Part shown: in pieces, positions 1-11,170 of the stretch
Layout: each line of letters opens with the position of its first letter
Position numbering within the stretch: position 1 is the stretch's first letter
From: Sistotremastrum niveocremeum HHB9708
Taxonomy: Eukaryota > Basidiomycota > Agaricomycetes > Sistotremastrales > Sistotremastraceae
Direction of reading: 5' to 3'
Length of the DNA stretch: 64,000 nucleotides
NCBI GenBank assembly: GCA_001630475.1
Contig: KV419395.1
Location: 1,304,342-1,368,341 of the forward strand
Notes under the pieces: generated by a model
Told to the model about the DNA's origin: nothing
Database searches by the model: none
The model's input: only the letters and a program-made list of their open reading frames with translations
Position numbers and translations under genes: made by a program

Positions 1-949
1 AATTTCTCAAGCCGTGCAACTCATCCCTGTTATCATATATCTGATTGAGGCAGCCGTCACCACACCAGAAATACACGATGCGGTCGAAAGCGACGCTTAC
101 GAGGGGAAACAAGATCGTAGAGAGGCTTCGAGAAGGGTCAAAGAGGAGAAGGAGAAATGGAGCGAGACGAAGAAAGAGCTCACAGACGAACGGGCAGAGA
201 ACGAAGGAAAACCCGGGTGGGACGTGGAACCTTGGAAAACGAGGGTTTGTGTTGTTTGACCTTTTCGTATGACCTTACTGACTCCTTGCTAGATGAAAAC
301 CCTGGAGAAAGCTCACAAAAGCCTCGTGTGGTCGATCGAATTCGTGGACTACCAGACAGCTCCGCGACACGCCCCACGTTTCCGTCGCCTTGGGATTGAC
401 CTGGACGATCGCGTCTATTATGCTCTGTCTGCCTCGGAGAGTAAAAAACTTCCGAAAGACGAAGATCGTGCTCATTTCAGGAAATGGGCGTGGTTTGTGG
501 CCGTTTGGGGGAAGAGACCGGGTTCACTGGAGTTCGACGAAGATGGGGATCCGATCGAGGATCAGTGGTGGGGTTTCTACGAGCCAAAGCAAATTCGAAA
601 ATTGTCAAGATGGGTCGGTTGGACAGGAGAAATGCGTGACATCACGCAGGGCCCTGTTGGACGTCGAAGGAGACGAGGCCCCCGAGCAAAAGGTGAAGAG
701 GGCAATGACGCGGAATCCGACGGTACTCCTGGCGAATTCTTGTCTCGACCCGCGTCCCCTCTTTCGGACTTGTCGGTGTCTGAAGATGAGGGAGAGGAAA
801 GCGAGGAGGAACAAATCAATGTCAATCTTGAAAGAAAGGACATCGATTTGGGCGGTCCCACTAGTTCGGCAGAGATGAGATCTCTCGCTCGCAACCTCCT
901 GACGTTCGCTGATTGGCTTGACTGGCGCACCACGAAGTCAGAAGATTAA
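1..949 (+). CDS. DDT/WHIM (WSD)-like chromatin protein, 3' part
   Basis: The gene is open at the left window edge. The frame runs through position 1 and the first possible start inside (14) is only GTG, so the true 5' end lies outside. Two exons are visible. Exon 1 ends at 244, a 48-nt GT-AG intron follows (245-292), and the last exon (293-949) joins in phase 0 and ends with TAA. The segment RFRRLGIDLDDRVYYALS resembles the 'G-x-D-R-x-G-R-x-Y-W' signature of the WSD/WHIM region found in DDT-domain subunits of ISWI-type remodellers. The stretch WWGFYEPKQIRKLSRWV also fits. The tail is acidic and probably disordered. If right, the protein would be a nuclear accessory subunit of a chromatin remodeller. 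The assignment rests on a recalled motif, so it is tentative; the exon structure is firmer. Confidence 0.55.
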
Positions 950-1060
950 TAGAATTCACGAGATAGATGCTTGACGTGTGGCTCCGTGGACTTATATATA
1001 CCATTATCATAGTGACCCTACTCTATAAATTTACACATAAATTATGCATCAATCTTTTAG

Positions 1061-1357
1061 ATCGGCGTGTCGGATATCGAATATGGGGCACAGCTCTTCG
1101 TACCAGCGAGCACTCCTGGCGACCCTTCATCAAGCTTCGTTGTCTATGACTTTGACCAAGAGTTGCGAACGATCTGCAAGAACATCTTCGATATATCGAT
1201 CAAAATCCCTGAAGTTATTTTCGCCAGTGCTGCAAACCGCACTGAGCTGTGAAGGAAGTGGATTGGAGCGACGTACGAGGCTGACGAAGAATTCGGACAT
1301 CAAGAATCGATATGGGAATGCAAGGCCTGTGGAGCTAGTGCAAAGCGTGGAAGATAA
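1061..1357 (+). pseudogene. Gene relic or undescribed ORF with in-frame TGA
   Basis: After a splice-acceptor-like cttttag at 1054-1060, one frame stays protein-like for 98 codons and is broken only by a TGA at 1250-1252. The first part contains SSSFVVYDFDQELRTICKNI and KIPEVIFASAANRTEL. After the stop, in the same frame, comes RKWIGATYEADEEFGHQE and then a cysteine pair WECKACGAS before a TAA at 1355-1357. No upstream start exon is convincing and I found no intron that removes the TGA in frame. It could be a decayed gene, a read-through product, or a sequencing error. I do not recognise the family. Confidence 0.35.
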
Positions 1358-1454
1358 TACTGTCACGCAGCAGTAATTTTATGGGAGGCCATCTGACAGA
1401 TGTGCCGGCCAGATATGGTTCCTCCAGCAAGCCACAGCAACATCAGAAAAAGCT

Positions 1455-2025
1455 TCACAGATGGTCCTTGAGGAGTGCACAAAGTTCATCGAGGTCGAGG
1501 CCTTTCTCAGTCAAGCGAGACATAGACTGCGCGATCAAGACAGCCAGGATATGCTTACACTATTCCCTCCTGAGTCTATAAGCGATTAAGCTTGGGGAAT
1601 GGTCGACACTAACCATGACTGTTGGCCCCGTTGATAAAGTTGAATGTATAAAAGATGGACAAGTGCAAGAAGCAGGGCATGGTGAGAGGCTTTCAATGCC
1701 CAGCGTGACAATGTATGCAGATGTTGCGCCTTGCACTTCGAACATTGAACGTCCTCCAGGCAGATTGAGCTTGTTTACTGCAGGTAGATCAGACTTTTGA
1801 ATCAGGAGCTTCGCATCCAACATACCGAATGACTTGTCCACAATATCGAAAGCCGCCAACAGCACATTGTCCGATACGAATGCTCGTAGTGTCTGAACAT
1901 GCTCGTCGTCCACTTCGACGCAATGTGAGCGGGATGACTCGAGACAAAATTCAAGCCAACGAACATTCTTTGCCTGGATGAGTCGCTAGTGCAGTATTGA
2001 GGAGCTGATAAACGGCTGGTTCCAT
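1455..2025 (-). CDS. sws1: SWS1/ZSWIM7-like SWIM zinc-finger protein (Shu complex)
   Basis: Sws1/ZSWIM7 works with Rad51 paralogues in the Shu complex, which promotes Rad51 filament assembly. Three exons fit in phase: 2025-1974, 1912-1614 and 1559-1455. They encode 151 residues, near the 140 of human ZSWIM7. The SWIM signature CxCx(n)CxH is present as CTC, then CKH, and spans the second intron. Further family features are DEHVQTLRAF near residue 20, the pair DIVDKS, and a hydrophobic helix ILAVLIAQSM after the CKH. The first intron (1973-1913, 61 nt) begins with GC, in the context CCAG|GCAAAG, and ends in AG; without it the N-terminus MEPAVYQLLNTALATHP is lost. The gene is divergent from Pol kappa, with 157 bp between the start codons. 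Confidence 0.8.
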
Positions 2026-2182
2026 TCAATAGAAGTGAAAGAAGATAATCAAGTCGCTGGACCAGAACTATTGTGCAGGACGGAAGTAGAGGCAGTGTTG
2101 ATCAACTTGATCAATTGATGATCGGTGCGGCATCGGAAGTTGTCAAAGTTGACGCCGACGCCTTCAACTTGGTTCCTGAACC

Positions 2183-4785
2183 ATGTCGCAAGAAGAATCG
2201 CTGTTGAAACGACTGGCAGGACCATCATCAGGAAAAGCAGGGTATGGTCGTGTTTACTAACATTAAAGGCGCGACTCGCCGACAACATTCTTTAGTCTTT
2301 CAGAAGATCAAGCGCGCATCAATCGCATCATTGCTGATGCCTCGAAAGGTTCCAAGTTCTACGAAGTACGACCTTCCACCGACCAACACCACCGAGCCAC
2401 CCATCTGACGCGTATTAGAACGAGAAGAAGAAAGACAAGGAATTGACTGAGCGCATCAATAGGCTTTTGGCCCACCTGGATGAGTTGTTGAAGCATGCTG
2501 ACCTGAGTGAGTCAATGTATCGACGTTTCGTGTGCTTGTCTCAGTCTTTGATTAGAGAAACTTGAAGCCTCTGCTGATAGACACGTCCGTTTCTGCGATT
2601 GCAATGCCACATCGAATTGCTGACCTTCGAACAGTTGGAGGAGCTCGAGGCCCAACGAGACTTGTCCCAATACATAGTACATGTTGACATGGACTCGTTC
2701 TATGCTAGCGTCGAACTTCTGGATAACCCTACTCTAGCGGGAAAGCCGTTTGCTGTCGGAGGAGGGGTTATATCTACCGCATCTTATGATGCTCGAAAGT
2801 ACGGAGTACGTTCTGGCATGGCAGGTATGCTTGTTTATCACTCTCTTCCTTCTCTCAATTTAATTTTACTGAAGGATTTGTCGCGAAAAAGTTATGTCCT
2901 GACTTGATCTTTGTGAAGACGAATTTCCCGCGCTATTCGGAGTTTTCTCGCCAAGTCATGGATATCTGCAGGCAATACGATCAAGATATGGCAGTTGCGG
3001 GCATGGACGAAGGATATATGAAGTAAGCTATACGCTAGATATCCCTATTTTCTTGGGCGGACACCTTATAATATTCCTAGTATTACCGCGTACTGCGAAA
3101 AACACCAGCTGGACCCGGAGACCTGTGTCAAGCAAATAAGAGAACGTGTTGAAAAAGAAACCAAGTTGACAATGAGTGCAGGCATAGCTCCCACCAAGGT
3201 TTGCATTCTCTTTCGATTTGATTTTATGTTTCATAACACGTCTTAGACATTGGCGAAGGTACACTTTCATTCCCCTCGAACCTCTGAAGGTTATGAACGA
3301 ACGTAATCCAGGTCTGTTCCGACAGGAACAAGCCCAATGGACAATATTTCCTCGGGTTCGAACGCGACCTTGTGCTGGCCTTTCTGCGCGACCTGCCAAT
3401 CCGCAAGGTACATCTACTCTCCAAAGATGCTGACGCTTGGTCTGACCCGTTTAACAAAGATTCCTGGCATTGGACGTGTCAATGAACGATTGTTGGATTC
3501 TATAGGGATTAAGGTTGGGTTTGTCGTGCCAATCTGGTCCAATACCTCACAATGCAGTCTCTCTCCCCCAGAAATGCGGCGATATATATGACCATCGCGC
3601 TACTCTGATGCTTCTCGATAAACAGTTTGACGTCGACTCCATGTTTCGTACTTACCTTGGAATCACTTCCAATGTAGTGGCTCCGGGACAACGGGAGGAG
3701 AGAAAAAGTGTAGGAGTTGAAACGTAAAGAGTCTTATAATACGTTTCCCTGGTTCTGACTATTCTTGTAGAACCTTCAGCGCTATCTCTGATCCCGAGCG
3801 GCTTCTTGAAAAATTGAAAGATATCGCTATGGATCTGGAATCCGATCTCGAGCGGACGGGATGGGCTGGCCGCACCGTCACCTTGAAGTACAAACTGGAC
3901 ACGTTCGAGAGTGAGTTTCTTCTTCGGGATTTCGCAATTTTGCCCTGTATTCATATCTACGTTTAGCCTTCACGCGGGCCAAATCGATGGACCGGTGGAT
4001 CACAAAAGAGGCGGACTTGTTTGCGGTAAGTGAAATTCGTAACCTTCTAGTCTAGAGCCTTTGAAGTCGCTTGTGCAGATCGGAAAAGAACTATTGGTCA
4101 ACGAGTTCCCTTTAACACTGCGCCTCTTGGGTCTTCGTGTGACCAAATTAAAGGATCTTAGGGCATCTGAGGAGAAAGGCATAAAGAGGGTGCGTGTGGC
4201 ATCTCTATTGATGTATATCCGGAGTCCCCCACCTAACTTCTAATTTGCTAGTTTTTTCAACACGGGGACTCATCGCCGCCGAAAAAGAAAACGAGACTGT
4301 CTGGCGATCCCAACCATGATACGAGAACAGGAGACACCGAAACGGAACTCATAGACATTACAAGTGAAGACGATATGGATACAATAACAAAAACAGAGTA
4401 TGATGAACCTCAGGGAAACGAAATACATAACAGCAAAGCCATCGCAGACCATCCAACAACCCCTCCTCCAAAATTCCCAGAACGCTGGACGCGGCCTGCA
4501 TCTGCACGACGTTCGGCACAGAAGGCCGTAGCCTCTTCGAGCATATCGCCGTCCAAACCTCCGGCCCAATCTAAGCTAGTGTTTCCAGCAAAATCAACAA
4601 AGCTCGCGGGGCCGTCATCTTCAAATGGGCCATTCAGTCGCCATAGCGGAGCAGTCCGCGCTGAGCCAAAGGAGAAGCATACTTGTCCGATCTGCTCAAA
4701 GCAGATGACCCTGACAAATGCCGAATTAAATGCGCATATTGACTTCTGTCTCAGTCGGGACGTCATCCAACAAGCCAGAGGGTGA
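2183..4785 (+). CDS. dinB: DNA polymerase kappa (Y family, DinB)
   Basis: This translesion polymerase copies past minor-groove adducts. Fifteen exons join in phase to give 619 residues. Catalytic carboxylates are in [11 protein letters not shown] and in [11 protein letters not shown]. The palm segment [13 protein letters not shown], the TKTLAKVCSD region and the helix-hairpin-helix [17 protein letters not shown] follow. The little finger includes [11 protein letters not shown]. The C-terminus has a UBZ-type zinc finger, CPICSKQMT...HIDFCLSR, which in this family binds ubiquitinated PCNA. Before it lies a disordered linker with many S/T-P. Exon 8 (3247-3258) is only 12 nt long and encodes TLAK. 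The start at 2183 is followed by [13 protein letters not shown], typical of basidiomycete Pol kappa. The stop lies 40 bp from the convergent ATG6 stop. Confidence 0.93.
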
Positions 4786-4825
4786 GGCGCAAGATGCATA
4801 CACTCCGATGAGGGTCGCGCCGCGA

Positions 4826-6368
4826 TCAGCCCGCGTTGGTCACCCACTTCAACACAATCTTCAAGGCAAGAAGGACATGCCTCAGTGCGCGAGTCCAAGC
4901 TTCATCTTGAGCAAACTGCAGCTTGATGGACGCGTCGCCAATCCTGTCCTTGATAATCCTAGATTGGTTATCAGCTATCGCCCGCCATAGAATTAAAGCC
5001 TGGGACTGACGTATGTCGGAACTCAACCTGTGCATCCATGGACTTGACGTAGTCCATGATTTCTCGGAGGCACTCCAAGAACGCAATCATTGCATAGTCG
5101 AAGCGGCGATTGTGGAGGATTCGGCCAATGTGAAGATCTCCTGATCCGTATAGTTCGTATATTGCTTTATCACCGGCTATACGTTCAATACGAGAAAAGG
5201 AACCGAGAGGAACAAGGCGATAGCTAGGACGTTGTGAGCATACACTGGAGTCTATGGTGGAGCAAGTACTTACTTTTCGAACTCATAGTCGAGTTTGCGT
5301 GCGATTGTGTAGAGTAAGAGTAATGTCTGTCCCCATGCTGCATTTATTTCTGCCCACTCAACGGTGACATTGCCCGCTCTGCCCAATCTCAGTCCGTTTA
5401 TTGTCCCGAAAACACCGTCGAGGCCGATGCAAAACGCATCATTGTACACATTTGTCCGTTCCAGTTTTTCCAGAGTCATAGAATCCACAGCATACGCGCG
5501 TCTAAGCGATTCGATCTCGGCTGCCTGAGCGGTGGACTTGAGAAGATGATTATTATGCCTCTGCCAGAACCTTTTGACGTATAATGAATATACATTCCGA
5601 GAGGGTAACAAATGCCACTCACTGATCCTCTTCTTCTTCCAGGAGCTTTTCTTCAAGTTCTAGTGCCTGAAGCTCTTTCTCAAGAGAAAGCCTATCTGAA
5701 TCCAATTGCTTCAATTCGTTGACGAGGCCATGTTCTTGTGATTTAAGTTCCCGAATGCGCGAATCGATCTTCGCGTTGTCTGCATCCGACTCTCGTTCTT
5801 TCTCTTTCCGTATCTCCTTCTCGAATGCTAGGTATCCATCCCGCTCTTTCTTCATTTCCTCGAGCTGTCGCGTCAAGCTCGTGAGCAAGACATGAGTGCA
5901 CTCCGCACACAAAGGATGATCGATCTCAGTGCGACTGGACAGGAAATTGAACAACTGAGTATGGGACCGAATTTGGTGAGAAAGGGAGACTTTAGATTGA
6001 GTTTCGGGTAGGGGAGCTGGAGGTGAACGAGGGCTTGACGTAGTTTTGCCTTCATTTGGCAGGCGTCGAGGGGATTGCTGGGGGGAAGATCTTTGCTTGG
6101 GAGTACTATGTATAACGCTGTCCCTGAGTAGTACAAAAGACTCTCCTGGGCCAGAGGAGTCTACAGGCTGTTTGGCCTGAGCCTTTGACATTGTGGCCGA
6201 CTTGGCTGACTTGGGGCCTGCCACATTTCTCGACGCTGGACTGTTTGGCTGCGACACAGATCCTTCGATTATTCCATAAGCCGAGGGTGGCAAGTCAACA
6301 AGCTCGGGGTCGATTCTTAGAGGTTGTTTGCATTGTTGGCAGACATAGCGGTGAAGGTCCTCTGACAT
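4826..6368 (-). CDS. ATG6: Atg6/Vps30 (Beclin 1), PI3-kinase complex subunit
   Basis: Beclin homologue, scaffold of the Vps34 PI3-kinase complexes in autophagy and vacuolar sorting. Four exons (6368-5623, 5570-5274, 5223-5011, 4958-4826) give 462 residues. The N-terminus has the CQQCKQPL cysteine pair and, around residue 75, GESFVLL, the place of the BH3-like motif. A second cysteine pair, CAECTHVLL, precedes a long coiled coil starting LTRQLEEMKKERDGYLAFEK. The C-terminal BARA domain is recognisable from FWQRHNN, NDAFCIGLDGVFGTINGLRLG and NAAWGQTLLLLYTIARKL. It ends in SIKLQFAQDEAWTRALRH and LKWVTNAG. The last intron was placed at GTCAGT so that HTIIKDRIGDASIKLQF stays in frame. Its start lies 43 bp from the divergent ATP synthase delta gene. 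Confidence 0.92.
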
Positions 6369-6411
6369 CGCTCGGCTAAACGGAGAGTAACTCCGTCAAG
6401 GCTCGTCCGCA

Positions 6412-7082
6412 ATGTCATCCCTCAGGCTGCTATCCTCTGTGGCCCGTAATGCCAGGATTTCATCCAGTCCTGCTGTCCTGAAAAGAGGCTACGCTGAGGC
6501 TACTGATAAAATCAAACTCTCTCTCGTCCTGCCTCACCAGGTCTGTCCGCGTTGTCACCGTAGCTCGTTGAACAGCCGTTCATGACATCCCCACAATAGT
6601 CGATATTCACTTCACAGGATGTCGTACAAGTCAATCTGTCAGCTGTAACCGGTGATATGGGTGTCCTCGCGAACCACATTCCCACCGTTGAGTCGCTGCG
6701 CCCTGGAACGCTGGAAGTCATCGAGTCGGAGGGCACCTCCAAAAAGTGGTTTGGTACGTGGTTATTGATCGGTTGACTCCTTCACTGGTGCTTAACGAAT
6801 CACCACAGTCAGCGGAGGATTTGCCACCGTTCACCCCAATAATTCTTTGACGATCAATGCTGTCGAGGCTGCCCCCCTCGAAGATTTTTCCGCAGAGGTA
6901 CGGGCACTCGTTCACTGTCTTCCCCTCGGGAATCCAATTCATCTCGTATTCAGGCTGTTCGTGCCAATCTTGCTGAAGCTCAGAAGGTTGCCAATGGAAA
7001 TGGATCGGAAGAGGACAAGCTTGAAGCAAGCATTGAAGTTGGCGTCTACGAGGCTCTTCAATACGCCTTATCCTCAAAATAA
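6412..7082 (+). CDS. ATP16: Mitochondrial F1 ATP synthase delta subunit
   Basis: This subunit is part of the central stalk of the F1Fo ATP synthase (bacterial epsilon). Four exons (6412-6540, 6600-6753, 6809-6897, 6954-7082) join in phase to give 166 residues. The N-terminus MSSLRLLSSVARNARIS is rich in Ser and Arg and looks like a mitochondrial presequence, followed by KRGYAEATDKIKLSLVLPHQ. The core has VTGDMGVLANHIPTVESLRPG, the family hallmark, then FVSGGFATVHPNNSLTINA. The C-terminal helical hairpin contains NLAEAQKVA. The acceptor of the first intron was set at 6599, giving SIFTSQDVVQVN in frame. Very close divergent start with ATG6. Confidence 0.93.
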
Positions 7083-7376
7083 TCTTACCTCTGAGAAGAT
7101 AGTAATACACTAGATGGATTCAACCGAATATGGGTCCGAATAACCCTGAGTTGTACTCTTTCAATACTCTTTGGCATCTGGCCGTATGTGGGAATGCTAT
7201 CTGGCATACCAACCAACTCGGTGGGACCGGATGGGTGAAAGCAGAACATCGGGAGTCTCAGGAACATTATGCTTAATTTGGGTACAAGAAGCTTGGTAGT
7301 GTGTTACAACGGGCTTTACCCGGCTACAGCTATGAACACCGGACGCGACCGACAAGAAATTGAAGGCCATAGTGGG

Positions 7377-10113
7377 TCATGGACCTGGTTCACCAGTATC
7401 TTCTTCCGTCCCAGTATAATGTGAGGGAAGGAAACCAGGAGCAGGCCTAAGGCCTCTTTCACTGAGAATGAATCAGCAACAGCGCTAGCTATGAGAGAAT
7501 CGTTACACGTACATCTCATCGGCGGCTTTCAACAGATCGTAATTGATACTCTCGCTAACCACGGAATCGAATTTGTAGTCAGGATGCGACCGAATGAATT
7601 CTCTTTGCCAGGTTGCTGCCGTCATGAGAGTGCCTGATGGCGCAACACTTCAGTAACGTGAGGTATTTGATCGAAAAATGGACCAACCATCCGCGCGCTG
7701 CTCAATCAGCGCCAGATACTTCCTGAGTTTACGTTTGATGGGGAAATCGACATCCAAGGAATTCAAGTATGCATGAACCAGACCCAACAGACCAGGGAAA
7801 TCATTCCCCTATCCAACAGAGTAAGAGCGACAAAGCACAGCGAGTCTGAGCACATGACTGACCTTGCCGTTGATGATCTCGTCTATTGTCATCTCTTCAT
7901 ATTCTTCTTCGATAGGAACCCGGAGCTTCTCTGGATCCGCAGGTGGAGGGACTTCCGGATAGCAGTTCCGCAACTTGTTCTCTTTGTTTATGGAGGGGCC
8001 ACAGCCATTCGGCAGATCGGGAGGAGTTACGGGTGCCGTCGTGGTGTATCTACGCTCAGAGCCTACGGGAAAGACGGATTTGCGGAAGAAGAAGGTGCCT
8101 TCGCGGGCCGCGTTGCGTTTCTGCGCGCGTTGCATGTTCGCATCGACCTACGAGAGCTACTGATTAGATCGAGCTTGTCAACTTTCGAGGGGACAGACCT
8201 TGGACATGGGAACATAAAAGTTGAGGCCGAAACTAAGAATTGCGCGAGAGAGCAGGACAATGAAGATGGAAAAGGCAGCGTTCTCGAAGTCGGTGAGTGA
8301 GATCTCCATGCTCCGGAACTCTACCCTCCAGCCGATGGGAGAGCCCGCTGGAGGAGGCTTGAAGCGAAGGGTCTGCCAATTAGTAGATTGGATACCCTGC
8401 ACTTGCATTGAGTTCAACGGCTCAATCACTGATACAAAGAGCATATACCTCGAAATGGTCAGAACTAGTTTCATCATTCCAGTCAAGGGTTTCCGAGAAG
8501 ACAATAAGAGGGTCTCGGATGAATAAATGAGCGATGTGCTTTGCTAGCAGGTCGTCGAGTCCTATTACATACGTGAGTGGCGAACTCTTGCGTTCTGGGC
8601 ATGGCTCACCATTATCACGTAATCTTTGATATGTTTTCTCATCTATAGGAAGTGGATTATCGTTGTATTCAGGTCGGTTGATCCAATCAGTCGATATATA
8701 TGAGTCAACGCTGTCGTAGCGAGACTTGGGAATAACATATTTGTTCTCGGACAGGGGCTGAAGCAGTGATACGTCAACACAAGATAATGAAGGGGCATGG
8801 AACGCCCTACCTTTATACCACGTTCTTCTTCTGTTCTATCGTCTACACTTCCCGCAATAACGTTCCATCGACAGTCTACGTCTGACAGATATCCTCTCCA
8901 TGCGGGACTGGCCGCAGTTAACGCAAGCTAGCGGCACTGTTCAGTATTTCCTAACGCGATTAGAGACTTCGCCGACCATAATTGGACCGATCGGAACCAA
9001 GGCATCGTAGACTCGGCGGGCCTCCGCAATATTACAGGCCTGGAAGGTAATTTGAAGGCAGCTGCATCCCATTCCGAAGCCCATGGCATCCATGTAAATA
9101 TGATCAGGAAGAGCAGCGCCATTCTTAGCCTCTAATATTTGATGGGCGTTAAAGAAGCGTAAAGAAAGATATTAATTTTGAATTGACCTGGATCTTCTTT
9201 ATATATGTTCCTGTCCCAGGGAATTGTAGGGTCAATGAATGGTCTTGGTGTATTTGTATCAAAGAATAATGGGAGGTTCATGGCAACCTTAGAACCTCTT
9301 CGTTCTCTAGTGTTTGCAGTAATCGTGCTGAAGTGGAAAAAAAGTCATGAAAAAAAATTGCGATGTCAAAAACGGCAACAGACGGGAATCTAACGTGAGG
9401 ATTGGTGATTTCATCCGGCAGGAATAGTGAGTGGCTAGCTTTGGCATTGGCGGGATCGTAATAGGGATCTGTGAACACACCCGGGACACCAAGACGGGGA
9501 AATACGGGAAGGGTGATAGGGACCTCGTTGGGCTTTAAATGGGATCGTGCAAGGGTCCGGCTGGATTGTCTGACGTTAGAGGATCGATTCTAGGGCCAAT
9601 GTGAGTCGAGATACCGGTAACGCATACTCTTCTCTACGGACAACAGATCAGGAAGGGAGCCAGTATATGGGGAACCTGGAGTGGACTCGAGCATAAAGCG
9701 GCCGTACTCCGGGTGGAAGGTGGGCATATCGGTCCTGAAGGAGTTGAGTCAATGGAAGCATGGTCGAGTGACTGTACAACGAACAGTTTGGCAGACGACT
9801 CGATGCAGATGTCGTTGACGAGCTGGGCAAGCTTTGCCAGGATGTCGGTTTGTCTAAGAGAAAGTCGAGCTGCTCCGGCGTCGTGGTCGAACGATACGAC
9901 CATATATTCGACCTAGGTTGGATATGTAAGATACGGAGATGCAGTGCGAGTCATGGGTGCAACCTCGTCTCCCCAGAGCAGCTCGTCACCTTGCCTGTCC
10001 TTGAGTCGGTGCCAGATATTCAGGAACTGGGTGATGCCATGTTCGCGGATAGCGTCGGCGTGTGGTTTTGCCTGGTCCCAAGAGAGAGGAGTGCCGAGGT
10101 ACAAGAGACCCAT
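7377..10113 (-). CDS. GCS1: Glutamate-cysteine ligase catalytic subunit
   Basis: Catalyses ATP-dependent joining of glutamate and cysteine, the rate-limiting step of glutathione synthesis. At least twelve exons on the minus strand join in phase. Exon 1 (10113-9964) gives [20 protein letters not shown] and ends LLWGDE; exon 2 (9912-9785) begins [20 protein letters not shown]. Further segments are [47 protein letters not shown], and [20 protein letters not shown], the cysteine-rich catalytic core of eukaryotic GCLC. Later come [40 protein letters not shown], and [16 protein letters not shown] followed by [12 protein letters not shown]. The last exon ends [14 protein letters not shown]. No break was seen. 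The 3' end faces ATP16 with about 294 bp between stops. Confidence 0.92.
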
Positions 10114-10304
10114 TCGAGCAGGAGACAGGAGCGAGTGTGAAGACGAGACTTGCAGAAGTTGAGCTGCTTACTAAATAAATTCGGTGACGAGAGGCTTCCG
10201 GCCCGGATCGATCTCCGGATCAAAGAAGGGGCGGGCGCTTGTCGTTTGATGAGATCGTGATCTTATCTGGCTCGAGGTACAACATACAACGATCTGCTAT
10301 TCAG

Positions 10305-11132
10305 TCACTGGCGCCATTTCTTTAAGGTAGCACGAACACCCGCTCCTTCCAGCAACTCCTTCATGCAACGCTCATCTGCTGCCTTGCCTTTCCGAGCAAC
10401 CGCACCGACTGCCTCAATCAGGTCTTGTGACACACACACTACTCCGTTTATGTCTCCAACGATCCAGTCGCCCGTTTCAACTCGCACAAATGTGTTCTCG
10501 CTCGGCCCTTCGATATCGATGCCGTCTCCCACCGACGATGGCCGAGTAAATGTAGACTGGCCTAGCGTCGACAGTCCTCTCGCAAAGACTGGAAATCCGG
10601 CCGCACGGTGCTCTGTCAGGTCCCGACAGCGTCCTGAAATGACCACTCCCAGCACTCCCCGTGCCTGAGCCCCGGCGGTCATTAAGCCTCCCCAAACAGC
10701 ATTCTTCAAGTCTATGGGGTTGAGTCATAAGCAGCGTCACCACCACCGCCAACAGAGCTGGTACAAACGTAAGGGAGCCGCAATGACCATGATCGTGTCC
10801 TTCTGTGCCAAATCAACAAAGTGTTGATCAAGTTTCGGGGCGTTCGGATCCGAGGATGGAACCATTTGGACTGTCAGAGCAGGGCCTGACAGAACATCCT
10901 CAGAGTCTCGAGACGGAGAGAGCCTGTTCAAGCCTGGCATGTAGCCGCCGTGTGTGACTCCCAGTTTTATCAGAGCGTCAGAGATTTCGCAGGTCGATAA
11001 TCCAGCAAGAACGTGTTCAGCCATGTGCGACGGTGCGTCAACGGCGCAGACGGCGCAGAATGCAAGGAGCACTGCATCGTTAAACGCTGAGAGCGTCACT
11101 GCGTGACTGTGACCAAAACGTGACGGTCGCAT
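10305..11132 (-). CDS. RraA-family aldolase / HMG aldolase-like protein
   Basis: Two exons (11132-10769 and 10711-10305) join as IAAPL-HLKNAVWGGLM. The fold-typical segments are STCEISDALIKLGVTHGGYM, GPALTVQMV, the glycine-rich NAVWGGLMTAGAQARG, the active-site strand VVISGRCRDL, and GDWIVGDINGVVCV. This matches the RraA-like / 4-hydroxy-4-methyl-2-oxoglutarate aldolase family, which cleaves oxo-acids such as 4-hydroxy-4-methyl-2-oxoglutarate to pyruvate with a divalent metal. Which substrate is used in fungi is not clear from the sequence. The start is uncertain. ATG at 11132 gives 256 residues with an unusual N-terminus; ATG at 11024 (MAEHVLAGLS) gives 220 and looks more like the family. 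The choice also sets the gap to the divergent Mmc1-like gene (38 or 146 bp). Confidence 0.82.
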
Positions 11133-11170
11133 CTCTGCCAGTTCGGGATCGACTCAGGCGTAGCACATTT

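Noticed and set aside
1130-1366. Minus-strand frame of 78 codons opposite the relic ORF
   Set aside because: The plus strand is more protein-like, and the minus frame has no splice or family support; treated as a shadow.
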